From Terfezia claveryi (Eukaryota; Ascomycota; Pezizomycetes; Pezizales; Pezizaceae), in assembly GCA_015179025.1 (NCBI GenBank), contig WHUX01000011.1, forward strand, positions 248,001 through 312,000: a stretch of 64,000 nt of DNA. Reading direction: 5' to 3'. Of this stretch, positions 11,670 through 23,265 are shown piece after piece. The notes under the pieces are model-generated. The model was given only the letters and a program-made list of their open reading frames with translations, did not search any database and was not told the origin of the DNA. How positions within the stretch are numbered: position 1 is the first letter of the stretch; the number at the start of each line of letters is the position of its first letter. Position numbers and translations under genes: made by a program.

Positions 11670-12170
11670 ATGAGTTATCTCTCCCCTTCTCCGCCTGCTC
11701 GGCCTCCTCCCCCTGCTCGCACAGCTTCCAGCTCAAGTGCCCAATCCCACCAAACCGGCATAATAAAAGAGCACTGGAACGACCTACCAAAGGACTTCAC
11801 GCCCTCTGCCTCCCGTAGTGTTTCTCGCACCGGAACACCGCTGTCGCGAAATGGGTACGGGCCTCCAGCAGCCACAGATGGCAGCGGAGACTTACCTCAC
11901 TTTGACAGCCTAATATCCTTGTTACTCAGTGCTCCGACATCTCTTTCCGCCTATGAAACAAAGCTACTCGCTTCCAAAGTCCAGAAGAATATGACTACAA
12001 TAACACCAGAGCAGAAGAACAGTGTGGGGTATATTATACAGGCGGTAGCTATTGATAGGAGCGAGAGCCCGGCTTGGGGGCGGCAACAGGTGGTGGATTT
12101 CATGATGAGGGAGAAAGGGATATGTGCGTGGGCTATCGCGGTTAGGAAGCTTGTCGAAAGTGTGTTATAG
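11670..12170 (+). CDS. small uncharacterised protein, 166 residues
   Basis: A single-exon ORF starting ATGAGTTATCTC. The first ~75 residues are Pro/Ser-rich and look disordered ('PPARPPPPART', 'SRSVSRTGTPLSR'). Residues from about 77 onward form a predicted helical domain ('FDSLISLLLSAPTSLSAYE', 'QQVVDFMMREKGICAWA'). The ordered C-terminal half and the absence of introns or frame breaks suggest a real gene. I do not recognise the family. It starts about 260 bp from the right end of the inverted-repeat element, so its promoter may have been affected by that insertion. Confidence 0.65.
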   Translation: MSYLSPSPPARPPPPARTASSSSAQSHQTGIIKEHWNDLPKDFTPSASRSVSRTGTPLSRNGYGPPAATDGSGDLPHFDSLISLLLSAPTSLSAYETKLLASKVQKNMTTITPEQKNSVGYIIQAVAIDRSESPAWGRQQVVDFMMREKGICAWAIAVRKLVESVL

Positions 12171-12613
12171 GGAGCTTGGTGCTCCTAGTTGGATGTTCGA
12201 AGGCGTTATTTCTTCAATATCTGGGCGGGTTAGGCAATATGGGCTGGCTCCATTGCTTGTAACCTTTTCTACGCGATCATCCTGCTGATAATTGGAGAAA
12301 TAGATAGATCTTTATAATTTAAGTGCATATTGGGGCGTATTCGCACCAATTCAACGTTCCCTCATCTCAAGCTGCCTGAAGAGGCGAGGCGTTCCTGGTA
12401 TTGAGAGATATGGGGTCCGATGTTCATGGTCCATCAGAATACTTCCTCGTTAGGAAATGAGCTTGCTCAACCAGAATTCACCTCATTTTCAAGATGTTTC
12501 GCCACCAGAAAATATCACCATCCCTTCTCCCCATACCATCAGTAATTCGCATCTTTATCCTCCCAATACCTTTGCCGTGCTGTTCCAGAACCCCAGCCTC
12601 ATTATCATTTGTC
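12171..12613. other. intergenic / 5' leader of the secreted-protein gene
   Basis: No separate gene seen. The downstream gene's frame is open back to an ATG at 12494, but its signal peptide argues for the start at 12614. Confidence 0.4.
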
Positions 12614-13897
12614 ATGCTTCCCATTTCTCTTGTTCTTGCTCTTGCTATTCTCCTTCCACATTCTATTTCAGCAGCCCCGACTGGAATTGAGGCTTCCCCT
12701 ACTGTCCCCCTGCTTCATTATAGCTTTGGCCAATGCAGCAACTGGAATCCTTTTCAATGCAGGATTACAGAGATAATCACCCATACTGTTGTTCAGCATT
12801 ACACATCCACAGTCTATCTTGCGGTCGATATTAGGACTATTCACCTCACATCCTCCACCCCCGATGATATTTCCAAAGCAGAGGCTCGAACGGCTCATAA
12901 CAATCTGCCCCATGAGCATTCAATAGCATATATTGCTTGTGAAGGCGTGATCAAGGGACAACACTCGTATGAAACTGCCCATAGGATCTCGACGAGTACG
13001 TTTCCTGAGATGACTACTGTCAGTTATCAAAATCTGGACTGTGCCAATTGCGTATATCACGTTCAGCCTGAGCCTCGAGCCTCGCTTGATGAGCTAGTCT
13101 CGATCTGGGCCACATACACCCAGCAGAAAGAACATCCTACTGGCGTCGTTTCTATCTGGGACAAGAAGCACAACAGCCATGAGGACAAGGCGAGACCAAC
13201 TGGCAGAATTTCTATCTGGGAGGGAGCCGGAATGATAGCCAACCCAAGTGTCTCCATCACAACACAACACCATGAACACGACTATCCGGGCGAGGACCCC
13301 GGGTACCTCAGTTGGAATTCAAGGTCCCAGTGCCTCAAGAAATCACAGTACACATATACAGCAACGGTGAGTTCTTCCAATTATCTGATGGCATCCTTCT
13401 TATGAATGTGTAACTGACAGACATAGTTTGATGATCTCCAAGTTCCTTATATCCCTAAGCCATACAATGGACTCATTTTCTCCGACCATTTCTCAGTCTT
13501 CGAGCCGTCCCTCGTATATAGCAATTATACAGCCCCTACTCCACCGTTTGCAGCACAGAGCTATCCGTCCAGGTCCGCCAGTATCAGGTCTTTGACACCT
13601 TTCAATCTGGTGTCCATGTATGTTGGATGTGAATACGCCCAAATATGCCTGATACGAATCAGGGGGTGGTCTCCATTTCTAATTCGTCCAATTGCGGAAA
13701 CTCAAATCAGGGTAACTCGTGATACTTCAAATTGGACATTTGTTAAGTTTTCCTACCTTGGATTCAATCAAATCACCCTGCTGGAGTTTGATGTGTTAGA
13801 CTTGAGCACTGGTACTAAGGGAACGTTGGGGTTGACCTTGGATCAGATTAGGTTCAATAAAGAAGTTATTGAGGTGCAAGATTGCTTTGAGGATTAG
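12614..13897 (+). CDS. secreted protein of unknown function with SIW repeats
   Basis: Exons 12614-13366 and 13427-13897 (60-nt intron) give 407 residues from the preferred ATG. That start places a clean signal peptide first ('MLPISLVLALAILLP...ISAAP'); an in-frame ATG at 12494 would add 40 residues and bury it. The mature protein has scattered cysteines and a short repeated segment ('ELVSIWATY', 'PTGVVSIWDKK', 'PTGRISIWEGA') at 20-24-residue spacing. The C-terminal half ('FDDLQVPYIPKPYNGLIF' ... 'FVKFSYLGFNQITLLEFDVL') looks like a compact beta-rich extracellular domain. The protein is probably exported. I do not recognise a named family. Confidence 0.75.
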
Positions 13898-14212
13898 TGT
13901 TCATGTTTCTTCGGACGACGAGAAGTCACAGATACTGTTTTATTATTGTTTATGGTTGTAATTATTATATCCCTGTATTGTGATGGACTATGTTTCCTTG
14001 AGGAGGATAATTCAAAAGTTCAGTTTCATTATGGGTGCATGTATAAAGAGCAAGGGGTTACAGAAACAGATATATCGAAACTCCGTAAAGCGAAAGTGAT
14101 TAAACAGCTGTATAAGTACCACAACGCCCATGGAACAGTCATTGAAACCACAAAAATCCAGAAAAAAAGAAGGAACAAAAAGGCCATATATACAGAGCCC
14201 AAATTTCGTAGA
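13898..14212. other. intergenic between convergent genes
   Basis: A 92-codon plus-strand ORF at 13946-14224 overlaps the end of the next gene. It is basic and AT-rich, without family features, and is probably not a gene. Confidence 0.4.
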
Positions 14213-15739
14213 CTATCCATGTAAATCTTCTTCCAGTCCTGGACAGGACTCATCCATCTCCTCCTGGCTGGCATACCCGCATTTACACCAGAAGCAATAT
14301 TTCCACTTTTCCCTCAGCTCACTCACAATCATATCCAGTCTCTCCGTAAACGATAACTGGTTAAACTCTTCGAGCTCTTCATCTTCCTCTTCTAAATCAC
14401 CATCGTCTTCAACCATCTGCGTCGTCCCAAATACAACCCTGTCCTCGAAACCCCGCTCGTACCCAGGCAGATTTAGTGGCTTGGAGGTGGAATGTGTAGC
14501 AGAGGAGAGGGATTCCATGAACTCGTACCGGGCACGCTTTTGCCGGTCTCTGGACTCGCGATGTAAGATTAGGGAGCGATAGAGGAGGGGGATGGATTTT
14601 ATAGGAGCGGCGCGGGAAGGGGCGGTGTTGCCTTTGTTGGCGTTGAGGGGGTATCTCGATCCTAGGGGGGAGAATTCTCGTTGGAATTGGAGGTTTTGGT
14701 TAGGGAGACAAGTTTGGTTTTCGCCTCGGTCGAACCCCTCGAGGATGGTTTGCGCAGAGTAGAATTGTGCTTCCGCGCGCTTTTCTTGCTTATCGAGGCG
14801 CAGGCGGGTGCGGTAGGATTCGGCTGACTCGTGGAGTGGAGGTGTGAGATGAGAGACGCCGGAGCGGTGAAGGGATTTGCGGAATTTGAGTTTTTCGGAG
14901 GTGAGGTGGCCGATTCCTGCACGGTCTTCTTTTATGGAGAGGGCTATCGGTTCGAGAATTGGTCCGTGGGGCTGGTGGGATGAGGTATCACTTGCTGCAG
15001 CAGTACCAGAATACCCAAGCCCAAGCCCACTTCCCGCTTTTGAACTACTATCACTATCACCATCACCATTCTCCTCCTCCTTATCCTCTTGAGCCACAGG
15101 CTGTTGTGGTGATTGCTTGTGTACAGCCGCTTTCCCTAATCCCCCTTCCCCCTTCCACCCCATAGCCTTCATCATCCTATACCCCTTCGAGCTCTTATCC
15201 TCTAACAGCGACCTCGCTAGCCCCTCCTCCCTACGCTGTTTCTCCTGCTGCGCAAGCTCCACTTTCGAAGGAAAACGGGCCCGAGCTTCTGATTCGCGGG
15301 CAAGACGGAGGCGACGCTGGGTGTATGTTTCTGGAGAGGTGTAGGTTGAGGGGAGGGTGGTGAGGGACATGGAGAGGTAGTCGTCATCTTCTTCAGATTC
15401 ATTAGTAATGGTGGTGTTGGTAGTGGGAGTAGGTTCGAGCGACTGTGTTGAAGCTGACGGTTTGGATTCGGGAGCAGGAGGAGGAGGAGGAGGAGGAGGA
15501 GGAGGAGGAGGAGGTGCTGGTGGTGGTGGTGGTAGTAAAGACGATATTTTCGGTTTAAGATTGGCTGAGGCGGCTTTAAACGGATTTACCCTCCTTTTCG
15601 CAAGCTTGAATGATGTGCCTGCTGCCATTCCGGAACCAGTAACAGATGCGGCAGTATCCTGCCCATCGCGGTCTTCATCGTCTTCATCGTCTTCACCTAG
15701 ATTCAGTCGTTTTCGTGAAAGGGGCTTTGTGGAGGCCAT
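14213..15739 (-). CDS. G-patch domain protein, GPATCH11/CCDC75-like
   Basis: A single-exon gene of 508 residues, probably nuclear and RNA-related. The N-terminus has an acidic segment and a long polyproline run encoded by a GGA/GGT-rich microsatellite (about 15478-15535). A G-patch follows ('YRMMKAMGWKGEGGLGKA', later 'GLGLGYSGTA'); this type of motif usually activates DEAH helicases or binds RNA. The C-terminus carries the DUF4187 signature 'YCFWCKCGYASQEEMDES' followed by 'CPGLEEDLHG', as in GPATCH11. It lies tail-to-head with HEM12, 185 bp away. The domain call is secure; the role is inferred from the family. Confidence 0.9.
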   Translation of the reverse strand: MASTKPLSRKRLNLGEDDEDDEDRDGQDTAASVTGSGMAAGTSFKLAKRRVNPFKAASANLKPKISSLLPPPPPAPPPPPPPPPPPPPAPESKPSASTQSLEPTPTTNTTITNESEEDDDYLSMSLTTLPSTYTSPETYTQRRLRLARESEARARFPSKVELAQQEKQRREEGLARSLLEDKSSKGYRMMKAMGWKGEGGLGKAAVHKQSPQQPVAQEDKEEENGDGDSDSSSKAGSGLGLGYSGTAAASDTSSHQPHGPILEPIALSIKEDRAGIGHLTSEKLKFRKSLHRSGVSHLTPPLHESAESYRTRLRLDKQEKRAEAQFYSAQTILEGFDRGENQTCLPNQNLQFQREFSPLGSRYPLNANKGNTAPSRAAPIKSIPLLYRSLILHRESRDRQKRARYEFMESLSSATHSTSKPLNLPGYERGFEDRVVFGTTQMVEDDGDLEEEDEELEEFNQLSFTERLDMIVSELREKWKYCFWCKCGYASQEEMDESCPGLEEDLHG

Positions 15740-15924
15740 TCCAAGTGCTAGTGTTGGTAAATAATAAGTACATACGAGTTGAGCGCTTATTGAGGTTGTG
15801 GGGAGAGAGATGGTCTTGGCAGAAAGAAATAGTCATACCATACAACTACTTGTACTCTTTCATTGCGTATAACTATTTCTACTTCTCAATATGCTACATC
15901 TCAGAGATCTATCTGCCTTGTACA

Positions 15925-17410
15925 TTACATCTTGCTTGAATAAAGTATATTTCCGACCCGATGGCACTCCTCAAAGAAGTGTTTAAGGTCCTCAGGGTCG
16001 ACAAAGGGCGTAATTCCTACAAGAAAAAGAGGGAGACTGAATTAGTATCTCCTTCATATAGACTTCTTCCAAATTTAGGGTAACGAAGGATAGGACTTAC
16101 CGTGCCCCAAATTGATAATATGCCTTCCCTTCGCGCCTTTGAAGCCCTCCAACATCCTCTCCACATTCTCAGTAATAGCCTTCCTACCCCCATAGAGCAC
16201 ATTCGGGTCCATATTCCCCTGTAATGTAACTCTCCCATTGGCAATCTTACAAGCCTCTGCAGGATCATGCGTCCAATCGAGTCCTACTGTCTGGTACCCA
16301 GACTCGCAGAGAGTGTCAAAGGCATACCATGCCCCTTTAGCAAAGACTGTCATGAGGACAGGCTCAATACCGAGGGCCTTCAGCCTGATAGGGAGGTTGT
16401 GTGAGATGTACTTGAGGTATGGGAGGGAGAAGATGGCAAAGTCATGCGGGGAGAGCTCTCCAGCCCAGGAATCAAAGACCTGGATGAGCTATAGAAGACG
16501 CAAAAACCCATTGTCAGCTCTTGCAACAGAATATATCAAAGAGGGAGACAGTACCTGAGCACCAGCAACCACCTGCTCCACCAAAAAGTCCACACAAATC
16601 TCCGCCACCCTCTGCAACAACCTCTTACTCTCTTCCGGGTGCTTAAAGATCCACCCCTTCACAAAATGAAATATCTTACTCCCCCCTCCCTCAATCATAT
16701 AACTCATTAACGTCCACGGCGCCCCCACAAACCCAATCAATGGCACTCTTCCCTCTAACCTCTTCCTCGTCAACGTAATCCCCTCAAACACATACCCCAA
16801 CTCCTTCTTCACATCCACCTCCTTCGTCACCACTTGCTCAAACTCAGGCGAGTTTGGATCCCTCAGGGGATTGGGGAAATGTGGGCCTTTGTTCTCAAGC
16901 ATCTCGACAGTCATACCCATTGCTTGGGGAATGACGAGGATGTCGCTGAAGATGATGGCGGCATCGAGAAGTCCAGCATACCGTTCTACGGGCTGCAGGG
17001 TGATGGTTGAGGCACTCTCTGGATCGCGACAAACCGCGAAGAAATCACGGTTGCCTTTGGCTTGGTTGTACTCGGGAAGGTAACGGCCAGCTGTTCGGGA
17101 TGGAGACGGGACCAGGAAGGGCCATTGGAGCATCAGTAAGAGGGACGTACAACTTCAACTGAAAAAAATAAAACATGTGGCTTCTAAAATAGGAATTGTG
17201 CAATTGGATATCTGGTGCTGGAGTATATCTAATGGCTTGCCTTGTCGCATTATCCACATCGGCGGCCTCTCAATTTTCTCGCCTGTGCTTGGTTACATCT
17301 CGTCAGCGGTTGCTGCTGCTGTCTAACTGTCTGAGAGGAACAAGAGAGCTACCTCGTGCGGCGCGCAAAAGCAGGTCGTTCTTCAATGGCGCAAATTCGT
17401 GGTTACTCAT
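15925..17410 (-). CDS. HEM12: uroporphyrinogen decarboxylase
   Basis: Fifth step of heme synthesis: decarboxylates four acetate side chains of uroporphyrinogen III to give coproporphyrinogen III; cytosolic. Exons 17410-17353, 17282-17241, 17090-16555, 16488-16101, 16016-15925 give 371 residues, normal for the family. The N-terminus reads '[20 protein letters not shown]', then '[19 protein letters not shown]', where the invariant Arg/Gln-Ala-Gly motif spans the second intron. '[15 protein letters not shown]' holds the catalytic Asp region, and the C-terminus is '[12 protein letters not shown]'. Intron 2 (17091-17240) is 150 nt and starts with GC (CAAG|GCAAGC). Retaining it introduces a stop. 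Confidence 0.95.
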
Positions 17411-17484
17411 GTTGAAGCTTTAAGACGGCAGTTGATCTGAAAGCTTTTCACACTATTAAGACCTGGGATATCGCGCCGGGGAAC

Positions 17485-17491
17485 ATATATA
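17485..17491 (-). promoter_or_regulatory. TATA-like box upstream of HEM12
   Basis: The minus strand reads GCTATATATG about 75 nt upstream of the HEM12 ATG. Confidence 0.4.
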
Positions 17492-17607
17492 GCCGGCGGG
17501 GACAAAGGCAACTGTACAACTTGAGCTCACTGAATTACATTTTATACAGCAACGAAAATTACGTTCACCAGGTGGATCTGAGTCTTATTTCTTAGCTTTT
17601 TTTGTTA

Positions 17608-19817
17608 TCATTTCTTTCCTCCTTTACCACCTGGGCCCTTTGGTGGTTCCTTCTTACCACTAAATCCATCACTGCTCATCACTTTCACACTACTAGTGCC
17701 AGCAGTCACACTGAGTCCTACTCCCCCGTCTTCAGGGCCAACCAAGCTTTTATCATAGCTTGTGGGGTCGATACCCAGAATACCCCCGTATCCACCCTTA
17801 CCATTACTATGGGGTTCGGTAGCACCACTAATGGAGAACTCTCTATACACGTATTTCCACTCATCCAAAAATGCACGAACAGCTTTCCCAATCTTGTCCT
17901 TCCCACCCTTAGCGTGATGGCCAGATCCAATGATTGCATACAGTGGCTTAGTTGAGTTTTGCTGCTCAAGGAGGATACGTTCAAGATATTCACAAGCTTC
18001 CTCAGGATGGAGACCTATAAATTGCCATATTTAGTACATGACCTCAACGAGAATTTTTTTATACACTGTCGGATCCTATGAGTGACACAAGAAGGGAGAG
18101 ACCAACCATGCAGATCCACAAAGACCTCTGTCCCTGCATTGGCATGTTTGTTCCTCTCCTCATAAATAGCTTGTGCAGCGGCACGGTGTGCCTTCCTCAT
18201 GGCCTCATTTTCATTGGCACCCCGTAAGCTTAAACTTTTAGCGGATTTTGCATCATTTCGGTTCCATGCAGCAGCTGCGGCCTGTAAGTATTTGTTCCTC
18301 AATCCGCCGTGCTTGATGGCAATTCCCCGGTGCTTAAGGTAAGACTTATTGAGAGGATTCCCAGTCTCAAGCCAAGGGATCTGAGTTGGTGGTGGAATCG
18401 AATTGACTGCTTGGACACGCTTATTCTTCATATTGGGACTGCTGATTGGTACTGCTGTAAACCGCTTCCCGGCGGGGGAAGGAGACCCCATTCTGACCAC
18501 ATCAGCTAAAGAGCTTGGTCCTGTAGGGATCGGTGAGCTCTGCCCAGTATGTACATTGTGATTACGACGTGCATTTTTCTTTGGCTTCGTTGCACTACTG
18601 AGAGAAGGGAAAGCTTCCGTATCGTCCACCTGTGGCACGCCAGTGTGTAACATGTCCCTATTCTGTTGGCGGGAGGCCGGCCTTGACAAGATCAGGGTCT
18701 TGAAACCTGGAGGGGGGCTGACTGGATGGGAAGATGTCCATTGCTCCCCTGTGAGAGAAGGAAATGCTGAAGGATCATGGAAATGTACCTGAGCCGGCGG
18801 TGTTGACGTGCCTGCTGATGGACCCAATTTCGAAAGAGATATCGAGGGATCGTGGCTGAAGATGCAAGTATCACCGGCAAGGCAAGAGCCCATAACCCAA
18901 TATTTACATATGGTTTTGCCTAAATCATGCGAAAACCGACAATCCGCACGAAGACACTGACCAGTCGATAGGAAGAACCTACATACTACTCCATTCTTGG
19001 GTGTTGACGGCCTAGCCCAATGGCCTTGGGGGGATGTGGATTTTCCAATAATCGTATAATTTCCATCTCCATAAGACGGAGTGGTTGAGTTCCCATTCTC
19101 TATGCCCATAAGTGCAGCCATAGCAGCGCTGAGGTCGTAACCTGCAGCTTCGAGCGCCCTCTCAATTTCCTCGTCGGTACGGCCCTCTCCCAAAACAGAT
19201 CGTAACATATCATGAGGAGACATATTCCCCATGTCCCTATTGGCCTCCTCATTCACCAGCCATGATACGTTTTCATTCTCAGAATCTCCATATATTTCTT
19301 GCGGTGGAGGGGTCTCACTAGGAGCAAATTCATATGCACTTAGACTTGGTGAATGCGGTATGAGAGGTGAAGCGAAAGCTAGCCTCGGTGATGGCCTTGG
19401 GCTGGGGAAAGGTGACTTTGCGCCCAAATGTGGTGGGAAACCTGGAGGGGCACCTAGAGGAGGGGTTGAACCCAGCATCGAATTTGGAGTACCTACTCGC
19501 GGGACCTGCATCTGCCATGGGGCCGGGGATCGACTACGAATTATTGTATGACGCACTGGGATTGGGGAAGGTAAACTGGGCGTCGACTTGTCCCGGTGCC
19601 TCCACAACACGTCGAGAGTAGCATTTTCGAGTGCAGTTCCGGTCAAAGAAGTCCTTTCAGCAATCAGTCCTTCAACCTTTTCACTTTGTTCCTCATCCAA
19701 CAGATTAGGGTCTAAGCCAGGCAGTTGGTTAGCAACGGGTTACTACCCTGCTAATGAGAGGGGTGTCATACTCTGAAGAATGGCGATGCATTCTTCGAAG
19801 AGCTCTTCTGGAATCAT
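17608..19817 (-). CDS. CUE - CCCH zinc finger - DUF1771 - Smr domain protein
   Basis: Exons 19817-19772, 19711-18107, 18014-17608 give 685 residues. The first exon (16 codons, 'MIPEELFEECIAILQ') is set by a 60-nt intron with a TGCTAAC branch site. A CUE/UBA-like ubiquitin-binding segment lies at about 179-221 ('DMLRSVLGEGRTDEEIERAL'). Two CCCH zinc fingers follow at about 259-277 and 284-302 ('CRFFLSTGQCLRADCRFSH', 'CKYWVMGSCLAGDTCIFSH'). A DUF1771 helix ('LRNKYLQAAAAAWNRNDAKS') precedes the Smr nuclease-like domain ('VFVDLHGLHPEEACEYLE', 'YAIIGSGHHAKGGKDKIG'). The combination suggests a ubiquitin-linked RNA factor, possibly in mRNA or ribosome quality control as for N4BP2/Cue2-type proteins. 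The C-terminal tail is Gly/Lys-rich. Confidence 0.9.
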
Positions 19818-21844
19818 TTTTTCTGAGGCTCGTTGAGGCCTCTGGTCCTAGGTGACGAGCTGGTTGGTAGAGACGACAACGTTGAAGCTACGCATACGTA
19901 GCTCGGACTGTGCTACTAGAAGGAGCTGGGAGCGATAAACAGTGGTGGTTCAAGGAGGGACAGCGAGATTAAGACACATAAAGGGGCATAAAGAATTATA
20001 CGAGGACGAAAAAGAAAAGTCCCGATTATCGCGGATGCGGGAGAGTTACTTAGAGATGGGAAAATTGCGGGGGGGGGTGTTGCGGGTGGTTATTCAAACT
20101 AATAATAATGGGGGGCCAGAGTTAACATTAAGTGTTAAGTTTGGTTGTTTCCTACCGAGCTTAAACTAATGTGGCTTTGGCATCTAGGTACTAGCGTCTT
20201 ATCGTCAGCTTATCATAAATATGGCCATCAAAATGTCGATCAGCCTTCGCATAAAAGGTGATAGTTCGCTTGGACTGCCAGCTGACGGGTTAGACACTCC
20301 GACAGCTTGAAGCTTCGACCTGAAGCTCAGGAAAGGAATCCCCGTCAACTCATATGCCCGGCCACCCGACCAACAGATATCTGGATATCTGTCATCTTCA
20401 AGTCCTCTGAGACAAAGTGCCTGAGAAATGAAGCTACATGTAGCAGTTGACTGCCTGCTTACTTACCTTTGACTGTCGAGCCCGGGAGTTTATGTTATGG
20501 GGGCCTGCAGAAAGCACCCGCGAGAGGCTCCGCATAGGAAATACTTCCCAAAGTGTCTTCATTGGGATTGAGACTAATTATAACCTCACTAGACTACAGG
20601 CATGAGCGAGCATAGGGCTGGCATGGTTGTCAGGGTCGAGCTCAATAATGCTGGCTGGGCTGGCATCGCAAATTTTAACAACCATCTTCCATAAAAACAA
20701 CCTGCATTTTCTTCTGGTTTCGTGTTTTCGAAGATTATGCGTAATCAGCCAGCTCTTCCTTGATGGGGGAGGGAAGAGCAGACCATCTCACATCTGATAC
20801 GACCGAGCTGCAGGAATAAAGTAGCATACCCGCATTACGCACATACGGTATACCATATCGATATCATGAAGACAATTTCATAGAACATGAGATTAGGCAC
20901 ACGGTAGGATAACTGCTCTTCTTATTCTTGGCTTACAATTGCTTTGTCATCATTATCGCCTCGGGCCTAGTCCCTTCTATCTTAGATCCCCAAAACACAC
21001 CAACCAGACTATCCAAAACCATTTTCGAAAATATAGGCCCCACGACATTAACCAGACTACTACGATATACACTCAAACCTCAATAATAAATATCGTATGC
21101 TCTGGGCTAGCCGGTTGTCTCTTCCCGTAGTTAACTATTTGACCCAAACCTCGCTTTTGAACTCGGATAGAGTCCCCAGTATATATCCTCGTAGGAATAC
21201 CGGCCCCCTATATGTTGTGTATGTAGTTGAAGTTGAGGTATGAATGAATTTGTGGGAGTTAGAAGCAACTAGGCTGGCCAGAGACGCCAAAGCGTAGAGA
21301 TAACGAATGAGGTGAGCGGGCTTTCACTGGTAACAAATATACACAGAGCTGGAGGCATAGGGTTATGAAATACAGCTTGCATCAGTGGTCTCATGTTTTT
21401 ATATACGCCGGCGGTTTTCGATAACAAGAGGTTCTGCCACGGCGGTTCAACCCAACCAGACTAGGTTCAACGTGAGTTTAGGTATATTTATCGAACCTCT
21501 GCCAAGGTTGTTATCTCAACCCGAGCTCCACGACACCCAACACGCCCTTTGGTACACAGCAATGTCTTGCCCGACGTACATACATCCCCTTTCTACATCA
21601 GCAGCACTTACAAAAGAAATCAGAACTGCCCTCACCAATTGCCATTATCAGAAGCAGAATTATATTCTCATCTACCAAAGGGGCAACCTGGAAACGCAAT
21701 AACACCAAGGGTTCGACTTAATAATACAAATCATTGCCCTCCGGCAGCCTTGGGTACCCAACCAGCCTTCGGTTAAATTTTAGAGCACCATTATTGTATT
21801 GTTAAGGTTTCACAACTTCTCGGCCCGACCACCTGTCCTTATAG
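19818..21844. other. intergenic, divergent promoter region
   Basis: About 2 kb between the divergent Smr-protein and TVP38 genes. ORFs are short and unconvincing. Three copies of the dispersed AACCAGACT motif occur (near 21000, 21049 and 21453). No RNA gene seen. Confidence 0.5.
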
Positions 21845-23265
21845 ATGAGCATGTCGGATATATCGAGGCATGCAGGAGCCTTTTACACTCCAGCGGATGA
21901 CCATCAGCCGCTGGACCCCAACGATCAGGCTCGGGCAAGCTCGACAAGGCCTTCATTCCGTCGACGGAAAGGCACCCCTACGGCCTCGAGTCTGAGAAAA
22001 CGCTCTGCAATAGCCAAGGTAAAGTCGAGAATGAAAAAGATTCATCGATACGCAAAGAAACAATTCAATAAGATGAATTGGTGGCAGAAGATTGTAGCAG
22101 GACTTTTTGTCTTTATCAGTATCACAGCAGCCATACTAGTGACAGTGTTTCACACCGAGCTACTAGCTATGATGTTACCTGTTGCGAAGCAGCTGACGTA
22201 CGTTTGAGCTGTCAAAAATCTGAAGTTGAAACATGGACTAATACTGTTAACAGTGACTGGCCTGCTGGCTGGCTGATTATATGGGCGGTTTGTTATTCCT
22301 CTGCCTTTCCCCCTTTGTTTGGGTATTCGACGTCGGTATCAATGGCGGGTTTTATATATGGCTTTCCGAATGGGTAGGTGAATCACTATCACGGTTGAGG
22401 TGGGCTCAATTTGCTTACAGGACTTATTCACTGTAGTTGGTTTTTGGTCTCTACTGCCACTATATTTGGCTCAACCTCTGCATTCCTAGCTTGCAGATAT
22501 TACTTCCGAGATTTTGCCCAACGTATGGTTGCCACAGACAAAAGATTTGCCGCTCTGTCTCTTACCCTGAAACATGATGGAGTCAAACTTCTGTGCATGA
22601 TCCGTCTCTGTCCTTTGCCATACTCCATCTCCAATGGCGCTATATCAACATTTCCAAGTGTGTCACCATGGTCTTTCATGTTTGCCACAGCACTTGCCAC
22701 ACCAAAACTCATGATTCATATTTTCGTTGGTACAAGGCTACGGATGTTAGCAGAAGAAGGGAGAAAAATGGATACCAAAACGAAATTGATCAATTATGGT
22801 AGCCTTATTCTTGGCATTACGCTTGGTGTGGTAACTGGGTGGTTGATTTACAAGAGGTATTTCAATTTCTTGTGCAGGGTGCAGTTGTTGATTTAGATTA
22901 GTTTGCTCACTCCTCTATAAAGGACCGTTGCGCGTGCTAGACAGCTTGAGCATGAAGAACGTACTCATAATCGGGCCAACCGAGCATCCCTCTCCTCTGG
23001 GCGGCCTTCCACCGATGCCCGCTCACCTGGTGGCTATACAGATCTCGATAGTGATGAAGAGGCTGCTCGCGAGAGGGACCCCCGAGCTGCTCGAGCTGCG
23101 TCACTGGTTAATGTTTTACTTGAGGGGGATGAGCTTGAAGATGCGGGGCTTTTCTCTGATGAAGATCTTACGTACGACGATAGTGATTTGGAGAATCAAC
23201 TAGCAACTACAAACGACGAAGCGGAGCTATTAGACGTAGGAATAGGCAATACTAACAGAGATTGA
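21845..23265 (+). CDS. TVP38: Golgi apparatus membrane protein TVP38 (TMEM64/DedA superfamily)
   Basis: Integral membrane protein of the SNARE-associated (VTT/DedA) family, thought to act in the Golgi. Exons 21845-22197, 22254-22373, 22437-22856, 22923-23265 (introns 56, 63, 66 nt) give 411 residues. A basic cytosolic N-terminus leads into the first membrane span ('WWQKIVAGLFVFISITAAIL'). The re-entrant core includes 'PAGWLIIWAVCYSSAFPPLF' and 'GFIYGFPNGWFLVSTATIFG'. The VTT signature 'MIRLCPLPYSISNGAIS' follows, then a final span ('LILGITLGVVTGWLIYK') and an acidic C-terminal tail. For exon 3 the acceptor at 22436 was chosen over the one at 22420 because only it keeps frame. Confidence 0.93.

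Noticed and set aside
12494..12613. Upstream ATG of the secreted protein as the true start
   Set aside because: It would place 40 residues before a complete signal peptide; the ATG at 12614 fits secretion better.
13946..14224. 92-codon plus-strand ORF
   Set aside because: AT-rich, overlaps the GPATCH11-like gene end, no family features.
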